NCBI RefSeq assembly: GCF_032884065.1
Contig: NC_088873.1
Coordinates: 27,203,658 to 27,267,657 of the forward strand
DNA: 64,000 bases
Direction of reading: 5' to 3'
Source of the DNA: Artemia franciscana
Lineage: Eukaryota; Arthropoda; Branchiopoda; Anostraca; Artemiidae
This document shows positions 1-11,640 of the stretch, piece after piece. The translations under genes were made by a program, and so were the position numbers. Under the pieces are notes generated by a model. The model saw only the letters and a list, made by a program, of their open reading frames with translations, did not search any database and was not told where the DNA came from. Within the stretch, counting starts at the first letter, position 1. Each line of letters opens with the position of its first letter.

Positions 1-200
1 AAATGGTTATCTCAAAATTTTGATTGGATGTGTTTGGGGAAATGTTGGGCGTGGAAGGGGGGCTAGTTGTCTTCCAATCACTTTTGACTATTAAAAAGGG
101 CACTAGCCCTTTCAATTTTCAATCGATAGAGACTTTTCCGTAGTTTTTACGACAACTTCTTTGATACCAAGTGCCCTGGTCTAAACAAAAAAAAAAAAAA
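1..200 (+). repeat. Repeat A copy (dispersed family)
   Basis: The block begins 'tggttatctcaaaattttga', continues through 'aaagggcactagccctttca' and ends in an A-rich tract. The same order recurs many times in this window in both orientations (for example 20700-20850, 21120-21290, 22480-22620). It has no coding content. Confidence 0.75.
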
Positions 201-739
201 ATAATAATTCATTGTGCCCACATCGCTCTTTACCTAGGCAGCACTTCTGTGCTACCAATGATGTATACACGTTGGATAATTTAATTCAAGCAAAAATTGG
301 TTTCAAGCAAAATTAGTAGCAATCATCTCATTGACAAATAAAGGAGTTCAAATCCATTATCCTTTGATCTGCAGCTTTGGTTGATAATACAATTTATAAT
401 AGGGCGCCATGTCCTTTCGTGTGACCATTCTTGCGAAATTCTGACTTCTTATTCCGAACACGTTTTGTATTTGAGCCGATCCTCATTAGCTGTAAAAGAA
501 ACCAACTTATTTCGCTTAGATTTACTGATGGGTGGCTTAGCATGTGATTACTCAATAGCTTGTACACTCACTAATGAAAGGCCCAACTCATAGTAAACAT
601 AATTGCCTTCAATAAAGTTCAATTGAGCTAATACCTCACGAAATCTGTTGAGTAATCTCTCATGGCACTGTACCAAAGCCAGCCAATCCAAATCAAGCCA
701 TTTAGAATTAAACAACTCCCAAACTAAAAGAAGATCTGA
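201..739. other. No gene seen
   Basis: AT-rich sequence with short chance ORFs on both strands. None shows a family motif or splice structure. Confidence 0.5.
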
Positions 740-1936
740 CTGCAAAAAATTTTTTTGCCTTCTCTGCAGCTAATCTTGTAGTTCTTTTGGGATTGGGCTT
801 GTTTTTATTCATTCCTATTTTTGTTTTATTTTGAATTAAATTACTTTCTATAATTAATTTTGTGTACATAGGGTTGAGTGTGTATTCACCCGAGTCTCTA
901 TTTAGGGATGTATTATTATTTAAGTTTCGTTTGATTTCGATTGCCTCGCGGACAGTTTCTTTGATTCCCAGGTCATTGCTAATTAGAATGGTTTCGTCAA
1001 ATAGAACATTTTAAAAAATATGATTACTTAAAGCTGAATCGAAAGATATAGAGTTATTTTTAGATTTTAATGCTTTTTCAGTACTTTCTTTGTGTTGCTG
1101 TAATCTTGTTCATAGACTTTGGTAGGTTCGACCAATGTAATAATTTCCACAACTACATGGTATTTGATACACCCCTCTTAGACGAGTAACTGGGGTTTTA
1201 TCCTTACCAGAATTGAGAAGATTCATTATACTTAAATTACTTGTGAATACAACACGTAAATTGTTTTTTAAACAAACTTTTTTTCAGTTTTGAAGTAATT
1301 TTCGGAATATAAGGTAGGTAAATCGTGCTTGTGTGTTTATTCGAATCGTTTACTGGTGTGGGATTTAAGGCTTTAGAAGAATGCATCTTCAATCTTTGAA
1401 CAATAACAGTATTTATGAGAGAAATTGGGTACCCGTTGCCAAAAAGTATGTCTGTAATAAAATTTAACTCTTTTTTAATATACGGCTCTGAACAGACATT
1501 AAGTACTCTATCCACAAGAGATATTACCACACCTCCTTTAACCTGTGGAGGATGGTTAGATTTGAAGTGAAGGTATCTATTATTATGCGTAAGTTTTCTG
1601 TAAACCGTAAAATCAAGTTTATTCACACTGCGTATTATCAGTACATCTAAAAAAAGGTATTTTTCCATCTGTTTCGGTCTCCAGAGTGAATTGCAGGTTT
1701 CTATCGTAAGTATTTAAATGTTCTAGAAAACCTTTAAGTTCACTTTCGCAATAATTCCAAACTGAAATTACGTCGTCCATGAAACGTCCCAAAAACACAT
1801 AATTAAGAGAATACGAATCCAGGGCCCATTTTTCAAGATTTTCGATGAAAATATTTGCGAGTAGGCCTGATAGAGGTGCTCCCATAGGAAGGCCCCTTAC
1901 CTGTTTGTAATATAAATCTCGAAACTGGAAGTGCAA
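740..1936 (-). pseudogene. Penelope-like element: RT core plus GIY-YIG nuclease, decayed
   Basis: Minus-strand remains of a Penelope-like retroelement (RT plus GIY-YIG endonuclease). From 1936 down, the RT carries YYKQVRGLPMGAPLSGLLAN, then FLGRFMDDVISVW (the catalytic DD box) and the FTLETETDGKIPF block. A frameshift near 1655 moves to LDVLIIRSVNK. Another frameshift near 1250 leads into the nuclease at about 1180-1120: GVYQIPCSCGNYYIGRT, with the GVY and YIG motifs and a Cys pair. Downstream stops at about 1113 and 1013 interrupt the C-terminal part (REAIEIKRNLN, then DSGEYTLNPMY). The N-terminal part of the RT is missing. Nuclease after RT, with the CxC insertion, is the canonical PLE layout. 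Confidence 0.88.
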
Positions 1937-2345
1937 AATTAATTATAGAAAATGATCTAACTCAAAATAAAACAAAAATAGGAACGAATAAAAACAAGCC
2001 CAATCCCAAAAGAACTACAAGATTAGGTGCAGAGAAGGCAAATTTCGCAAGAAATTATTCTAATTTTTAATAAATACAGTTAGTTAAATGAATGAGCCTT
2101 TTTAGCTTGTAAAATGTTAGCTTTTATCACACAGTCTTGCCTGAACTTTTCGTTAAGATGTAATGATGGCAAGGCTATTTAAAAAAAAAATATGGATTTT
2201 TAACCGAGAACTTTTATTGTAAGTGCTTTATTGTTTATTATTTTCTTTGCTGAAGACGGCCCTTAGATATAGGGTCGAAATATTCAAATAGGTTTTGTTG
2301 GTTCACTGTCTTGGAAAAAAAGTCCTCATTATTCTCTCTTCTGTG
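1851..2345 (+). mobile_element. PLE unit 1: inverted RT fragment joined to 3' end
   Basis: Bases 1851-1936 are minus-strand RT sequence. They run directly into plus-strand PLE 3' sequence at 1937, which encodes the ORF C-terminus (NPKRTTRLGAEKANFARNYS, then stop) and about 280 bases of 3' UTR. The same C-terminus appears inverted at 740-860, so the element has oppositely oriented ends. The block repeats at 2489-2987. It resembles the pseudo-LTR and partial inversion structures known for PLEs. Confidence 0.75.
2250..2283 (+). ncRNA. Hammerhead-ribozyme-like hairpin in PLE 3' UTR, unit 1
   Basis: 'ctgaaga', then a GC-rich stem (ggccct / agggtc) closing a 7-base loop, then 'gaaa'. This has the order CUGANGA - stem II - GAAA expected of a hammerhead core, and PLEs are known to carry hammerhead motifs. 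One extra C sits between the core and the stem, and I could not establish stem III or the cleavage site. Activity is doubtful. Confidence 0.35.
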
Positions 2346-2488
2346 GCTGTATTATGGAAAGGCAGTGTGGTCTTCGTTGTTACTTAGGTGGGGTGAAAAG
2401 GTTAAATGTAGAATAGCCAAAGCTTATGGTATTTTTTTCATAGTTGAACAAAGCTTGGAAGAATAAGAAGACAAGTTCACTACCTAAA

Positions 2489-2987
2489 ATATTTGCGAGT
2501 AGGCCTGATAGAGGTGCTTCCATAGGAAGGCCCCTTACCTGTTTGTAATATAAATCTCGAAACTGGAAGTGCAAAATTAATTATAGAAAATGATCTAATT
2601 CAAAATAAAACAAAAATAGGAACGAATAAAAACAAGCCCAATCCCAAAAGAACTACAAGATTAGCTGCAGAGAAGGCAAATTTCGCAAGAAATTATTCCA
2701 ATTTTTAATAAATACAGTTAGTGAAATGAATGAACCTTTTTAGCTTATAAAATGTTAGCTTTTATCACACAGTCTTGGCTGAACTTTTCGTTAAGATGTA
2801 ATGATGGCAAGGCTATTTAAAAAAAAAATGGATTTTTAACCGAGAGCTTTTATCGTAAGTGTTTTATTGTTTATTATTTTCTTTGCTGAAGTCGGCCCTT
2901 AGATATAGGGCTGAAATATTCAGATAAGTTTTGTTGGTTCACAGTCTTGGGAAAAAAGTCCTCATTATTCTCTCTTCTGTAGTTGTT
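2489..2987 (+). mobile_element. PLE unit 2: second copy of the same head-to-head unit
   Basis: Near-identical to 1851-2345, offset by 638 bases. It has the minus-strand RT fragment to 2574, then plus-strand C-terminus and 3' UTR to the 'ctctcttctgt' end. Both units have exactly the same inversion junction ('gtgcaaaattaattatag'), so the junction predates the duplication or belongs to the element itself. Confidence 0.75.
2886..2918 (+). ncRNA. Hammerhead-ribozyme-like hairpin in PLE 3' UTR, unit 2
   Basis: Paralogue of the hairpin at 2250. It has 'ctgaagt' in place of 'ctgaaga' (core A changed) and a shorter GCCC/GGGC stem before 'tgaaa'. It is more degenerate than unit 1 and probably inactive. 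Confidence 0.25.
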
Positions 2988-2989
2988 TC

Positions 2990-3220
2990 ACTCAACCCGC
3001 TGTCTTTACTAATAATACTGCCTATGTAGGGGAAGTGGTCCATTTGATCGATCTTCTCTTTGCCCAGTATCATCTCTTCACCTTCGTTTACTTCCAATCT
3101 TAGTGACTTTGTCTTAATTTCATTAGTTTCCGGACCTATTATTTTACCATTAACACTCAAAACCTCCAAAAATTCATTCATTTTGCTAAAATTTTCATCT
3201 AGAATGCTCAAATCCACTGA
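2990..3220 (-). pseudogene. RTE-like LINE fragment (C-terminal RT region)
   Basis: Minus-strand translation contains MDLSILDENFSKMNEFLEVL and KIDQMDHFPYIGSIISKD. These parallel LSILYESVSKMNEFLEVL and NIDQVGSFTYLGSIISKE of the longer copy at 50000-51863. It is truncated at both ends and directly abuts PLE unit 2. Confidence 0.7.
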
Positions 3221-3224
3221 CCAG

Positions 3225-3425
3225 TCCAGGGGGGTTGGGCGGACCCCGGGCCCCTTAAGATTTTTCTAGCACCCTTTCCTCGTTTTTTTATATATTTTTT
3301 ACTCTTTTTTTAGAACAAGTTGGTCAATTTGACCAATCATTGGCACCTTTGTCACATTGCCCCTCCCAAGATGTTGCTTATTGGCGCCCTTGTCACATTG
3401 GGCTCTTAATTTTTTCTTACTTGTT
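3225..3425 (+). repeat. Repeat G copy
   Basis: Shares with 61105-61330 the ordered blocks 'gggccccttaagat', 'ggcacctttgtcacattg' and 'ttggcgcccttgtcacattg'. Non-coding. Confidence 0.6.
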
Positions 3426-3529
3426 GGAAATATTTTTTTCTAGATATGTGGAGGGGGAAGTCGCCCCCCTTGTAACCTAATTACAGCGCGATTTTCTGGT
3501 GCCCCTTTTAAGAGTAACAAGAGATTAAA

Positions 3530-3640
3530 GTGCAGGTAGCCCTTCTCTCAAGGCCATTCATATTCCAAACACATCCAGTCAAAATTTTGAGACAGCCTTT
3601 TTGTTCAGCATAGTAGAACGGTCCAGAAACTATGTTTTAG
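3530..3640 (-). repeat. Repeat A fragment
   Basis: Reverse-complement relation to the repeat A core: 'acacatccagtcaaaatttt' then 'gagacagcctttttgttcag'. Confidence 0.55.
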
Positions 3641-4039
3641 GGGATATTAGGTATGACAACACCAACAATACAAAACGGGAAAAAAGCTGATATAGGATAA
3701 AATATAAGCAAAACACAAATGTGCATTAAAGAAAGGCAGGAGTCCTAGCAACCAATTCCAGGCGGTAGGGGTAGGGTGTTTATTAAAGGTAAATTTTAGC
3801 CATAGTAAGAGTTATTACTGAGATGTTTTAATGAACATATCTCAGTTGTTTGAGCTAAGACTATACATTCACGGTTGACATGGGCATATTTGAATAATAT
3901 TCTTCTTCCTATTTCGCATAGTAAGTTTAACCCTTATTAAAAGATATTTTTGAGAGCTTCTAATGAAAATGCCCTGTTTCTTTGATTGAGTGTTAGATTT
4001 CAGTCCTCCTCCACCGAAAAATTCGTTTAACAACTCCTA

Positions 4040-5620
4040 CCTGAACGTTAATCTGTAGGCAATTTAAGCCACCGTGGTAAACTCTGGATGACGCTCAGCA
4101 ATCTCTGACAATCATTATTACACATATAGCATTTTTCCTGCAAAAATATTCGTTTGCAATAGAATCGATTGCTTAAACTTAGTGAATAATCCCAAATAAA
4201 ATTTCTTCTGATGACTCCTGGCAATTCACGCCAGAGTGACACAATATACTCACCTAGTGGCACCATCTGACGCAAATTATCACACCTAAGAGTTTTCAAA
4301 CATTTCTCCACGATATAACTTTATAGAGTAAAAATGGCCATTGTTTTATTTAAATAACGGAATTTTGCCATTTCATTGTTAGATTACGATGTTCCATGGC
4401 AATTCCCAGCCTGTGACAGTCAATAGATGACACACGTCACCCTCTGGAAACAATTAATACACATACGATATTTTTCGGTCGTTTTCCTCCAAGAATATCC
4501 TTTTACACTAGAATCAATCATTTAAACTAAATGAAAAATCCCCAGTAACGTTTCTTCTGATGACTCTTGGCAATTTTGGCCAGCTTGGCACAATCTACCA
4601 GCCCCATAACACCCTCTGGTGCACATTATAACACCTAAAGGTTTTTCAACCTTCTTTTGCACAAAACAACTTAATAAACTAAAAATGACCATTGTGCTAT
4701 TTGAACAGCGGAAACTTTCCATTTCATTGTTAGATTGCGAAGTTCCTCGGTGATTTCCATCCCATGACACACAATGGCTGACAAACGGCACCCTCTGGCA
4801 ATCATAATATTTCTTCCGATGGCTCCTGGCAATTGAAGCCAGCGTGGCACAGTCTACCAGCCCATGGAGTGCATTATCATATCTAAGGGTTTTTCAACAT
4901 TTTCCTATAAAAATATCCGTTTACACTTGAATCGATCATTTAAATTTGAAGGAGAAACCCCAATTGCGCTTCTTCTGATGACTCATTTTAATTTAGGTCA
5001 GCGTGGCAAAATGTACCAGCCCGATGAAACCCTCTGTTGCACATTATCACACCTAAGGATTTTTCAACATTTCCCCCATAAAAATAACTTTATAAACTAA
5101 AAATGAGCATTTTTTGTTATTTGAATAGCGGAAAATTCAATTTCATTGTTACATTGCAATGTTCTATGGTGATTCCCAGCCCAATAACACTCAATGGCTG
5201 ACACACGGCTTCCTAAGCCAACCATTATCACATATTTGGCATTTTTGGGATATATTCCTCCAAAATTATCCGTTTACACTAGAATCGATCGTTCAAACTT
5301 AAGGATAAATCCCCAATAATGCTTCTTCTGATGACTCCTGGCAATTGAGGCCAAAATGGCACAATCTACCAGCCGATAATATCCCCTGGCGCATATTATT
5401 AGACCTAAGGGTTTTTCCCACAAAAATAACCTTATGAACTAAAAATGACCATTGTTTTTATTTGAACATCGGAAACTTGCCAATTCACTGTTAGATTGTG
5501 ATGTACCGTGACAATTCCCGAACGGTGACGCCCAATGCCTGACATACGGCACCCTTTGGCAAGCATTTTTAAACAGATGACATTTTTTGGGAATTTTCCA
5601 CCAAAAATTTCTGTTTACAT
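4040..5620 (-). repeat. ~350-bp satellite, left array
   Basis: Four to five diverged monomers. The landmark 'gatgactcctggcaatt' or a variant occurs near 4210, 4559, 4819, 4977 and 5331. The full spacing is about 350, and two monomers carry deletions. Other shared blocks are 'ccgtttacactagaatcgat' and 'aacttgccatttcattg'. Short ORFs here are by-products of the repeat. The same satellite recurs in opposite orientation at 7640-8980. Confidence 0.8.
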
Positions 5621-5639
5621 TAGGGAGTTTACTAGAGTC

Positions 5640-7135
5640 TAAGATGGTTTAGCAGTTTTCTTTTTACCAAATTAAGAGAGAGATTAGCTGCATTGAAAGG
5701 AATTTTAAAGATGTTTTCCTAGAGAATGATACAAAATTGTTCTAAAGACATGAAAATAATCCTAAGAGAATATTTAGAGATGTTTTCTTAGAGAATGGTC
5801 TAAACATGTTCAAAACATAGAGAAATAGCTTTTATTACAGAATTTTTAGAGATGTTTTCTAGGAGAATGATATAAACTTGTTCAAAACATACGAAAATAG
5901 TCCTTCGTAGGTAATTTTTTTAGATATTTTCTTAGAAAATGTTTTAAACTTTTCAAAACATAGAATAATAGTCCTTCTTAGAAAATGTTTAGACATGTTT
6001 TCCTAGAGAATGATATAAACTAATTCAAAACAAAGGAAAATAATCCTTCTTAGAGAATTTTAGAGATGTTTTCTTAGAGAATTATATGAACTAATTCAAA
6101 AATGGAAAAATAGTCCTCTTTAGAGAATTTTTAGAGATATTTTTAGAAAATGATATAAATTTGTTCAAATCATTTGAAAATAGTCCTTCTTAGAAAATGT
6201 TTAGAGAATGATACATATTTATTCCAATATAGAAGAATAGTCCTTCTGAGAGAATTTTTAGAGATCTTTTCTTAGAGAATGATACAAACTTGTTGAGAAT
6301 ATAGGAAAAGTTCTTCTTAAAGAATATTTAAAAAAATTTCTCTTAGAGAATGAAATAAACTTGCTCAAAACATAGGAAAAAAGTCCCTTTTAGAGAATTT
6401 TTAGAGATATTTTCTTAGAGAAGTTAAAACTTGTTGAAAACACAGGATAATAGTCTTTTTTATAGAATTTTTAGAGATGTTTTCTTAAAGAATGATACAA
6501 ACTTGTTCAAAACATAGAAAAATACTCCTTCTTAGAGGATGTTTATAGATATTTTCTAAGAGAAAAATATAAACTAGTTAAAAACTTAGGAAAATAGTCC
6601 TTTTCGGAGAATTCCTAGAGATGTTTTCTTAGAAAATGAACTTGTTCAAAACACAGGAAGATAATCCTCACTAGATAATTTTTATAGATATCTTTCCAAA
6701 AAACTATATAAACTTGTTCAGAATGACGAGAAAATAGTCCTTCTGGGATAATTTTTAGATATGTTTTCTAAGATAATGCAATAAAGTTGCTCAAAATATA
6801 GGAAAATGGTCCTTCTTAGAGAATTTCTAGAGATGTTTTCATAAAGAACGATACAAAATTGTTCTAAGCATTGGAAATAGTTCTAAGCATTGGAAATTGT
6901 TCTAAGCATTGGTCTTTCTTAGAGAATTTTTCGATGTGTTTTCTTAGAAAACATTATAAACTTGTTCAAAACATCAAAAAATAGTCCTTCTTAGAGAATT
7001 TTAAGTGATTTTTTTCTAGAAAATGATGTAGACTTTTTCAAAACATAGGAAAATAGTCCCCATTTGAGAATTTTTAGAGATGTTTTCTTAGAGATTGATA
7101 TAAACTTGTTGAAAACATAGGAAAATAGTCCTTGA
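5640..7135 (+). repeat. 72-bp minisatellite, about 20 copies
   Basis: The unit is roughly 'agtccttcttagagaatttt', 'tagagatgttttcttagaga', then 'atgatataaacttgttcaaa'. Unit starts are spaced 65-80 bases apart (mean about 72) from 5758 to 7128. Copies are diverged. It sits exactly between the two inverted satellite arrays. Confidence 0.85.
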
Positions 7136-7139
7136 CCAC

Positions 7140-7235
7140 TAAAAGTACCACATTCCACACATGGGTACCTGCAAACCACGTATAACTGACTCAGGTGCCT
7201 GCAACTAACGTGTCACACCCTGGGTACCTGCAACC
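7140..7235 (+). repeat. Short 'gggtacctgcaac' tandem motif
   Basis: Three diverged units contain 'gggtacctgcaa', 'aggtgcctgcaac' and 'gggtacctgcaac', spaced about 35-40 bases apart, at the end of the minisatellite. Confidence 0.45.
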
Positions 7236-7329
7236 GACTAGTTTTAACAGCTACAAAACAATACGATTCTTATAGGTATTTCATACCAACTTGCACTGTT
7301 TTTAAGAACTCAGCCTTTTTTTTACATGA

Positions 7330-7460
7330 TAGTAGGTTAGCTTAACCTAACCTAACCTAAACGTGGTAGGTAAGGTTAAGTTAGGTTATATGGCATGCCA
7401 TCTAACTTAATTTAACCCAACATATCATGTATAGGTCAGGTTTGGCTAACCTAACCTCGT
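7330..7460. repeat. Interstitial CCTAA/TTAGG-like sequence with dyad
   Basis: 'taacctaacctaacctaa' at about 7341-7360 is followed by the opposite orientation 'ggttaagttaggtta'. Then comes the perfect 12-mer 'atggcatgccat' (7390-7401) and more 'ctaacctaacc' near 7447. TTAGG is the usual arthropod telomere repeat. Here it is short, degenerate and present in both orientations. Confidence 0.6.
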
Positions 7461-7639
7461 TAGCGGTCCCTACGAATAATAAAAACCTAAGAAAGGAATG
7501 CAATAAAATATTTTCGTTGAAATAATGGAATGTGAAATATTATCATTAAATGAATGCTTTGAATTCAGATCTTAAAATACTTCATTATTTTATTTCTTGA
7601 GTTGTCACATTTTCCATTTTGGGGTCATACATAACGTGT

Positions 7640-8980
7640 GACAATTGTTGCCAGAGGATGCCGCGTGTCAGCCATTGAGCGTCATAGGCTGGGAATTGCC
7701 AGAAGTCATCAGAAGAAACGCTAATGGTAATTATTCATTAAGATTAAACAGTCAATTCTAGTGTAAACGGATATTTTTGATAGAATATGCCTGAAAATGT
7801 ATTATGTGTAATAAAACTTGCTAGAGAGTGCTGTGTGTCAGCCATTGAGTTATATAGACCGATATTTACCATAGGTTTCACAATCTAACAATGAATGGGC
7901 AAGTTTTCGCTGTTCAAATAAAAACAATGGTCATTCTTGGTTTATAGTGTTATTCTAATGAGAAAAACCCTTAGGTTTGATAATGTATACCAGAGGCTGT
8001 CACCGGGCTGTTAGATTGTGCCATGCTGGTGCCAATTTCCAGGAGTCATCAGAAGAAACGTTATTGGGGATTAACAATCGATTCTAGTGTAAATGAACAT
8101 TTGTGGAGGAAAATGTTCAAAAAATGCCATATGTGTGATAATGATTGCCATAGGGTGCAGTGTACTGTCATTGAGTGTCATGGGCTGGGAATCGCCATGG
8201 AACATCGCAATCTAACAATGAAATGGCAAGTTTCCACTGTTCAAATAAAAATACGGAACATCATGGGAACCATGGAACATCGCAATCTAGTAATGAAATG
8301 GCAAGTTTCTGCTGTTCAAATAAAAATAATGGTAATTTTTAGTTTATCAAGTTAATTTGTCGAAAAAATGGTTGAAAAACCCTTAGGCGTGATAATGTAC
8401 ATCAGAGGGTATCATAAGGCTGGTAGATTGTACCACGCTGGCCTCAATTGCCAGGAGTCATCAGAAGAAATGTTATTGGAGATTTTTCATTAAGTTTAAA
8501 TGATTGATTTTAGTGTAAACGGATATTTTTTAAAGACAATGGCCAAAAAAATGCCATATATGTGATAATGGTTGCCAGAGGGTTCCGTGTGCCAGCCCTT
8601 GGGGGTTATAAGCTGGGATTGCCATGGAACATCGCAATCTAACAATAAAATGGCAGGTTTCCGCTGTTCAAATAAAAACAATGGTCATTTTTAGTTTATA
8701 AAGGTACTTAGTGGGGAAAAGTTTGAAAGACCCTCAGATGTAATAATTTGCGCCAGATTGAGACAATAGGCAAGTATATTGTGCCACGCTGGCGTAAATT
8801 GCCAGGAGTCATCAGAAGAAAATCTATAAGGGATTTTTCATTAGGTTCAAACGATCGATTCTATTGTATACAAGTCATTCTGCAGAAAAATGTCCAAAAA
8901 TGCTATATTTGTAAATATGCTTGCCAGAGAGTGCTGTGCGTCATCCATAGTTTGCCACGGTGTCGTGAATTGCCTTGAAT
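7640..8980 (+). repeat. ~350-bp satellite, right array (inverted relative to 4040-5620)
   Basis: Monomer landmark 'ccaggagtcatcagaag' occurs near 7699, 8039, 8452 and 8801. The 413-base interval contains an internal duplication of 'aacatcgcaatctaacaatg'. Sequence blocks are reverse complements of the left array. Confidence 0.8.
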
Positions 8981-9349
8981 TAAAATGTCCTACAGCTTAA
9001 AATTAGGGTGGGAGGTGTTAAAAGAATTTTTTGGATTTTTTTGACACTCAGTAAAAAAAAACGGGCATTTTCATTAAAAGCTCTAAAAATTTCTTTAATA
9101 GGGACAAAAATCTGTTTTAATATCATGAGAAATAAAGGAAAATACATTGAAAGAAAAAGAAATCTCAAAGAAAAAGGCCTTGAAGGAAAAAATCTCTTAA
9201 AGTATTAAGTAACACCCAAGTGTGTATCGCTATTATGTGTGTCCACCTCAGTTATAGGAAGGGATTTCCCAGGGGCCCCAGAAATGGAGTATGTCACGCG
9301 AGACTGCGTAATCCTCAACATAAGTAAACATTCCCTGTTGCATAACGAC

Positions 9350-9715
9350 CAAAAGGAATCCTGAAAAACTTCTTGAAAGAAAATGTCTTAAAAACGTCTT
9401 GGAATGTCTTGAAACGTCTTGAAAAAGCGCCTTTAATAAAAATGTTTAAAAAAACGTCTTTGAATTTCTTGAAACGTCTTGAGAAAAAAATGTTTTAAAA
9501 AAGTCTGGAAAAACATCTTGAAGAAGAATATCTTAAAAGCACCTTGAAATGTCTTGAAACGTCTTGAAAAAGGTCTTAAAGAAAAATGTCCTAAAAATCT
9601 TCTTGAAATGTCTTGAAAAAGGTCTTGAAGAAAAACATCTTAAAAAATTTCTTGAAGAAAATGTGTTAAAAACATCTTGGAATGTCTTGAAACGTCTTTA
9701 AAGACATTTTTAAAG
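9350..9715 (+). repeat. 'cttgaaacgtcttgaaaa' minisatellite
   Basis: Repeated short units built from 'tgtcttgaaacgtcttgaaa' alternate with 'aaaaatgtcttaaaaa'. The copies are irregular, with no coding frame preserved. Confidence 0.7.
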
Positions 9716-10119
9716 TCATTACTACATGCATCTTTTAGAAACATTCCCTATTACATAACATGCAATAGATGCTTGCTGCTTGCGACAAAAATAAAAATAA
9801 TAATTTGAATCTTTTAGAAAACATTCCTTATTACATAACATGCACCTGCACCTTGCCCGTTAAACTTCTTGGTAATTTCAAATCATTCAAGGAAAAAAAG
9901 AGTAGTGGCTTTGGGCCTGCTCAAAAGCAAACGGGCATCACTACTTTCGCGGTCCCAGCTTACGAATCTCGGTAACCCTCGTAAACTGATAAATAAGTTA
10001 TATGGTGTGATAATATCTCCCTCCATCATAAGCAACGCTCTAGGGTTACCTATAATAAAGAGCCAAAAGCATTCAATGTGTCATTTTTTTCCAGAGCCCT
10101 GAAAACACTGAAGGGGCTC

Positions 10120-10930
10120 GCTCGACTGGAAATTGAAAGTTTAGTCCTCTTTTAAAAGTCAAAAGTGATTTTGAATGTAATCAGCTCCCCTTCCACAACC
10201 TTTTTAGCTATCCCCTTCAGCACATCCAACCAAAATTTTTAAGGTAGCTGTTTAGTTCGAAATTGTCGAAAAGTCAAATAACTATGCCTCCTGGGATAAT
10301 ATGACCGCCCACAGCCCGTAGCACAAGGGCATTCAAGTTGCCCATTGTTTAAATATGGTTATTGGTAAAAATGGGTAGGTTTGATCCTGGGTTTCTAAAA
10401 ATGCTAAGGCTATTGGGGTGAAACTTTCAGGGAAAGGCAGATATTAAACTAAATCAAAACACACTATGTGCTTGAAGGTTTTAAAACGTCGCATCAGCAA
10501 TAACTCTGGAACAGCTGAAGGTAAGAAGTCAAAATGTTTACGGTATGTTGAGGGGTGTATTGAACTAATCAAAAAACACGATTGGCATAGTGCTACTACA
10601 TAATGATACTACATGTTAATAATACCACTTGCGACTACTGCTACTACTTGGGACTACTACTATTAGTACTTACGACTACTACTGGTACTTGCAACTACTA
10701 TTACTACTACTACTACTACTACTCGGCGCTACTACTACAACTTGCTACTACTAGTAGTAAATGCGATTACTATTAGTACTTATGACTACTACTGCTGCTT
10801 GGGACTACTACTAATACTTGTGACTGCTACTACTTGCTGACAATACAACTACCAATACTTGAGACTACTACTACTTCTTATGACTACAACTAACACTTGT
10901 GACTATCTTGAGATAACTATGTTGCACAAC
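10120..10930 (+). repeat. Composite repeat A/C with (ACT)n tail
   Basis: Starts with repeat A in reverse orientation (to about 10270), continues with 'ggtatgttgaggggtgtatt' and ends in 300 bases of degenerate (ACT)n. The same A-then-C order recurs at 37200-38300, and in inverse order at 19370-20520, so A and C form one family. Confidence 0.7.
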
Positions 10931-11029
10931 CTGCCTCAGATTTTTATCAGTAACCTCAAAAAATAATAATTCTAATTTGAATGAAAAGATTGAGGATGTG
11001 GGGAGTTATTGAGACTACAGGTCAAAGGA

Positions 11030-11640
11030 CCTTACAATGTGTCCTTCAATTATACAGATTGAAAATATTTGTATGATTTTGATTTCAACAAACTGTTATA
11101 AGTCCATCTCTCTATTAAAATCTGTTCATGAAGCCTATTTTACATGGGTTAATTGCATAATGTTCATCGTGAATTCGGGGCTGGACTTATCATATCCTCT
11201 GTCGAAGCTCATTTTTGGATCTTATCAAACAGTTTGTGGTAACGAAGTGCAGGTAAGGACTGACTCAGCTCAATAGTAACCGAAATTCTAAAAAACAGAA
11301 TTTTGATAGCAAATAGATACATCAAAATAATTAGATTTTCACACTGATTTAAAACATGTAAAGTTTCTTAAGTTTAATGTTACCCATAAACCCTCTATTT
11401 TATACGGGCTATTTGCATAATCATTCATCACTTACTTGGGGCTGCACTTATCATATTGCCTCTTGAAAATCATTTTGAGACCTTTTAACCCGTCAGTCTA
11501 TCTTGAAATTTTGAGCCGATTATAACTAAATTTTTACTCGAGCCATATATCCACTGTAAGCGATTGCACAAGTCATTTCCAAAATTCTTATGACATTTTT
11601 TCTATAAAATAACGCATTAGGGGAGGTGCAAGTGGCATTG
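11030..11640 (+). repeat. Repeat H, two partial copies around a repeat D piece
   Basis: The block 'ggggctggacttatcatatc' near 11178 is repeated as 'ggggctgcacttatcatatt' near 11439. Between them (about 11235-11390) lies repeat D text 'gctcaatagtaaccgaaatt'. A further copy of H is inverted at 14330-14640. Confidence 0.6.

Noticed and set aside
4048..4311. 87-codon ORF with repeated LPGVIRR / ICKYACQR-like phrases in the satellite
   Set aside because: The phrases recur because the satellite recurs. Frames break in each monomer and both strands are open, so there is no sign of selection for protein.
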